7,399 nucleotides of DNA, taken from positions 1 through 7,399 of the forward strand of contig SKUG01000205.1 of assembly GCA_007122215.1 (NCBI GenBank), given 5' to 3'. Shown here in pieces: positions 6,236-7,399 of the stretch; position 1 is the stretch's first letter; each line of letters opens with the position of its first letter. The stretch comes from Thermoleophilia bacterium (GTDB lineage Bacteria; Actinomycetota; Thermoleophilia; Gaiellales; SKUG01). The translations under genes and the position numbers were made by a program. The notes under the pieces are model-generated. The model was given only the letters and a program-made list of their open reading frames with translations, ran no database searches and had not been told where the DNA came from.

Positions 6236-7399
6236 CCCAGCTGGCCTGCTGCCTCGCAGCGGTCGTGCCGGTGCCGGCAGACCTCTACGAGGTGCACGCA
6301 GGCTACCGTTTCAGCGAGGCGACGCCCTACGATGCGGGGCAGCGGCGTGGCGTGCTCGCGCGCCCCGCAGGTGGCGTCGTGCGCACGCTCGCGCCGGGCA
6401 CCGTGGCGTTTGCCGGCCCGGTGGCGGGCCGGCAGGTGGTCACGGTCATGGCCAGCCACCAGGGCCAGCAGGTGCGCATGACCTACCTCGGTGTCGACGG
6501 CCTCGAGGTCGCGCCAGGCCAGCGCGTGCGGCACGGCCAGCGCCTGGGCACTGCCCATGGCCTCGTGCACCTCGGCACCCGCATCGCCGACCGCCGCCAT
6601 GGCTACCTGCCGATGGCAGCCACGCAGCGCCGCGGGGACGGATCCGTGGGACGGGTCCTCGAAGGGCTGGTCGAGCATGCCGGGGCAGTCGAGCCACGCG
6701 GGCCGGCGCCCGTTCCTGCCCGGGAGGAGGCGCGTGCACGTCGGCTGGGGGCCCTGGTGCCGGCGACCACCCGGCATCCGACGCCGACGGGCGCTGGCAT
6801 GCGAGGGCAGCACGCCGCCACACCAGCTGTCCCGCGCCACCATCCAGCGCTCGACCCCGCGACCCGTCACCCAGCGGGGACGGGAATCGAGCCGGGCCCG
6901 GCCGGTCTTTCTGCGTTCGCCCGCGCGGGCGCGAGAGACGATTCGGGGCTCCGGGCAGACCCGCACGGCTGGCGATGGGAGCGTGGGCTGCCGGCTGCCG
7001 TCCTGGCAGCGCGGCGAGTGGCCGAGGCGGTAACGGACGGCTCGCCCATGCTGCGGCAGGCTGCAGTGCCTGGCGATCCCGCGCGTCCTGGTGCCCTGCG
7101 CGTGGCCCCATCCCGGACCAGGCCAGTGCCCGCGGATCCTGCCGAGGCGCGATCGCCGATCGGCGGCTCCGCGACTGGTCGACGCAGCGTCCCGGGTGTC
7201 GTTGCAGCGCAGCGCTCGGCGCATGCGCTGGCCCACCAGGGCGCCCCCCGGCCAGGTGGACAGGCGTCGGTTGGCCCGGATCCTCCCATCGGTCGAGGGG
7301 CCGACCCCACTCCGGGCCGTGCCGCGGGAGTCGTGGCGGCGCTCCTGCTGGTGCTGGCGGGCGCGAGCGTGGCCAGACACGCGCAGCGGCGCGGACACG
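6232..7399 (+). CDS. Secreted M23/LytM-like protein with degenerate active site, 3' end off the window
   Basis: An open frame runs without a stop to the window edge (389 codons from CTG 6232). Residues 4-16 are hydrophobic and small, with possible signal cleavage after Ala16 or Ala23. Residues 33-128 follow the M23 (LytM) pattern: G-V-V-R-T-L-A-P-G-T-V-A-F-A-G (48-62), V-V-T-V (69-72), T-Y-L-G-V (84-88), V-A-P-G-Q-R-V-R-H-G-Q (93-103) and V-H-L-G-T-R (112-117). The expected H-R-G-V-D is R-R-G-V-L (38-42) and the H-x-H is L-V-H (111-113). Most zinc and catalytic residues are therefore missing, and peptidase activity is doubtful. Residues 131-363 are Pro/Arg/Ala-rich and probably disordered. 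Residues 364-381 form a hydrophobic segment followed by Arg/His, like a C-terminal membrane anchor. No ATG, GTG or TTG lies upstream in frame back to at least 6001; GTG at 6265 is the alternative start. A role as a wall-binding or amidase-regulating pseudoenzyme is speculation. Confidence 0.75.
   Translation, partial: MTQLACCLAAVVPVPADLYEVHAGYRFSEATPYDAGQRRGVLARPAGGVVRTLAPGTVAFAGPVAGRQVVTVMASHQGQQVRMTYLGVDGLEVAPGQRVRHGQRLGTAHGLVHLGTRIADRRHGYLPMAATQRRGDGSVGRVLEGLVEHAGAVEPRGPAPVPAREEARARRLGALVPATTRHPTPTGAGMRGQHAATPAVPRHHPALDPATRHPAGTGIEPGPAGLSAFARAGARDDSGLRADPHGWRWERGLPAAVLAARRVAEAVTDGSPMLRQAAVPGDPARPGALRVAPSRTRPVPADPAEARSPIGGSATGRRSVPGVVAAQRSAHALAHQGAPRPGGQASVGPDPPIGRGADPTPGRAAGVVAALLLVLAGASVARHAQRRGH

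Noticed and set aside
6181..7398. Long minus-strand open frame (about 405 codons) opposite the M23-like gene
   Set aside because: Its translation is an Arg/His/Gly-rich mixture with no domain pattern, and it overlaps the end of rsmI. The plus-strand frame has a recognisable fold, a signal-like N-terminus and operon coupling. Long antisense frames are expected at this GC content.

Overview
The window is a very GC-rich bacterial chromosome segment. It holds seven protein genes, two of them cut by the window edges, and almost no spacer DNA. Codons favour G/C in the third position. A DeoC–aldehyde dehydrogenase pair, an LCP (LytR-CpsA-Psr) protein, a ROK kinase with a C-P-N-R-G-C zinc motif, and apparently leaderless starts behind TANNNT boxes all point to Actinomycetota. 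The M23-like protein beside rsmI resembles proteins I associate with Thermoleophilia (Solirubrobacterales/Gaiellales), but that class is an inference. I see no tRNA, rRNA, CRISPR, insertion sequence or phage gene. No gene-free stretch exceeds 300 bases; the longest is 2239-2433.

Left part (1-2238, minus strand): deoC and an NAD-type aldehyde dehydrogenase lie two bases apart as an operon read leftwards. Together they would split deoxyribose 5-phosphate into glyceraldehyde 3-phosphate and acetaldehyde, then oxidise the acetaldehyde. The dehydrogenase leaves the window just before its EIFGP region.

Middle (2434-4357): a small P-loop NTPase of the NadR/AAA_28 kind is read rightwards. It converges on, and overlaps by 71 bp, the 3' end of a membrane-anchored LCP cell-wall polymer ligase read leftwards.

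Right part (4377-7399, plus strand): a ROK-family sugar kinase (glucokinase-like), the 16S rRNA methyltransferase gene rsmI, and a secreted M23/LytM-like protein are joined by successive 4-base stop/start overlaps (GTGA, CTGA). The third gene appears to start at CTG. Its M23 domain lacks most of the expected zinc and catalytic residues. A long Pro/Arg/Ala-rich stretch and a C-terminal hydrophobic segment follow.

The two most unusual features are these. First, the 19-bp gap between the LCP and ROK start codons holds overlapping -10 boxes on both strands (TATAGT on plus, TATACT on minus), each exactly 7 nt from a possible leaderless start codon. Second, the rsmI-linked M23-like protein looks catalytically degenerate. 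The rest is recognisable metabolism, cell-wall and translation machinery. I found no convincing sign of a wholly new multi-gene system.
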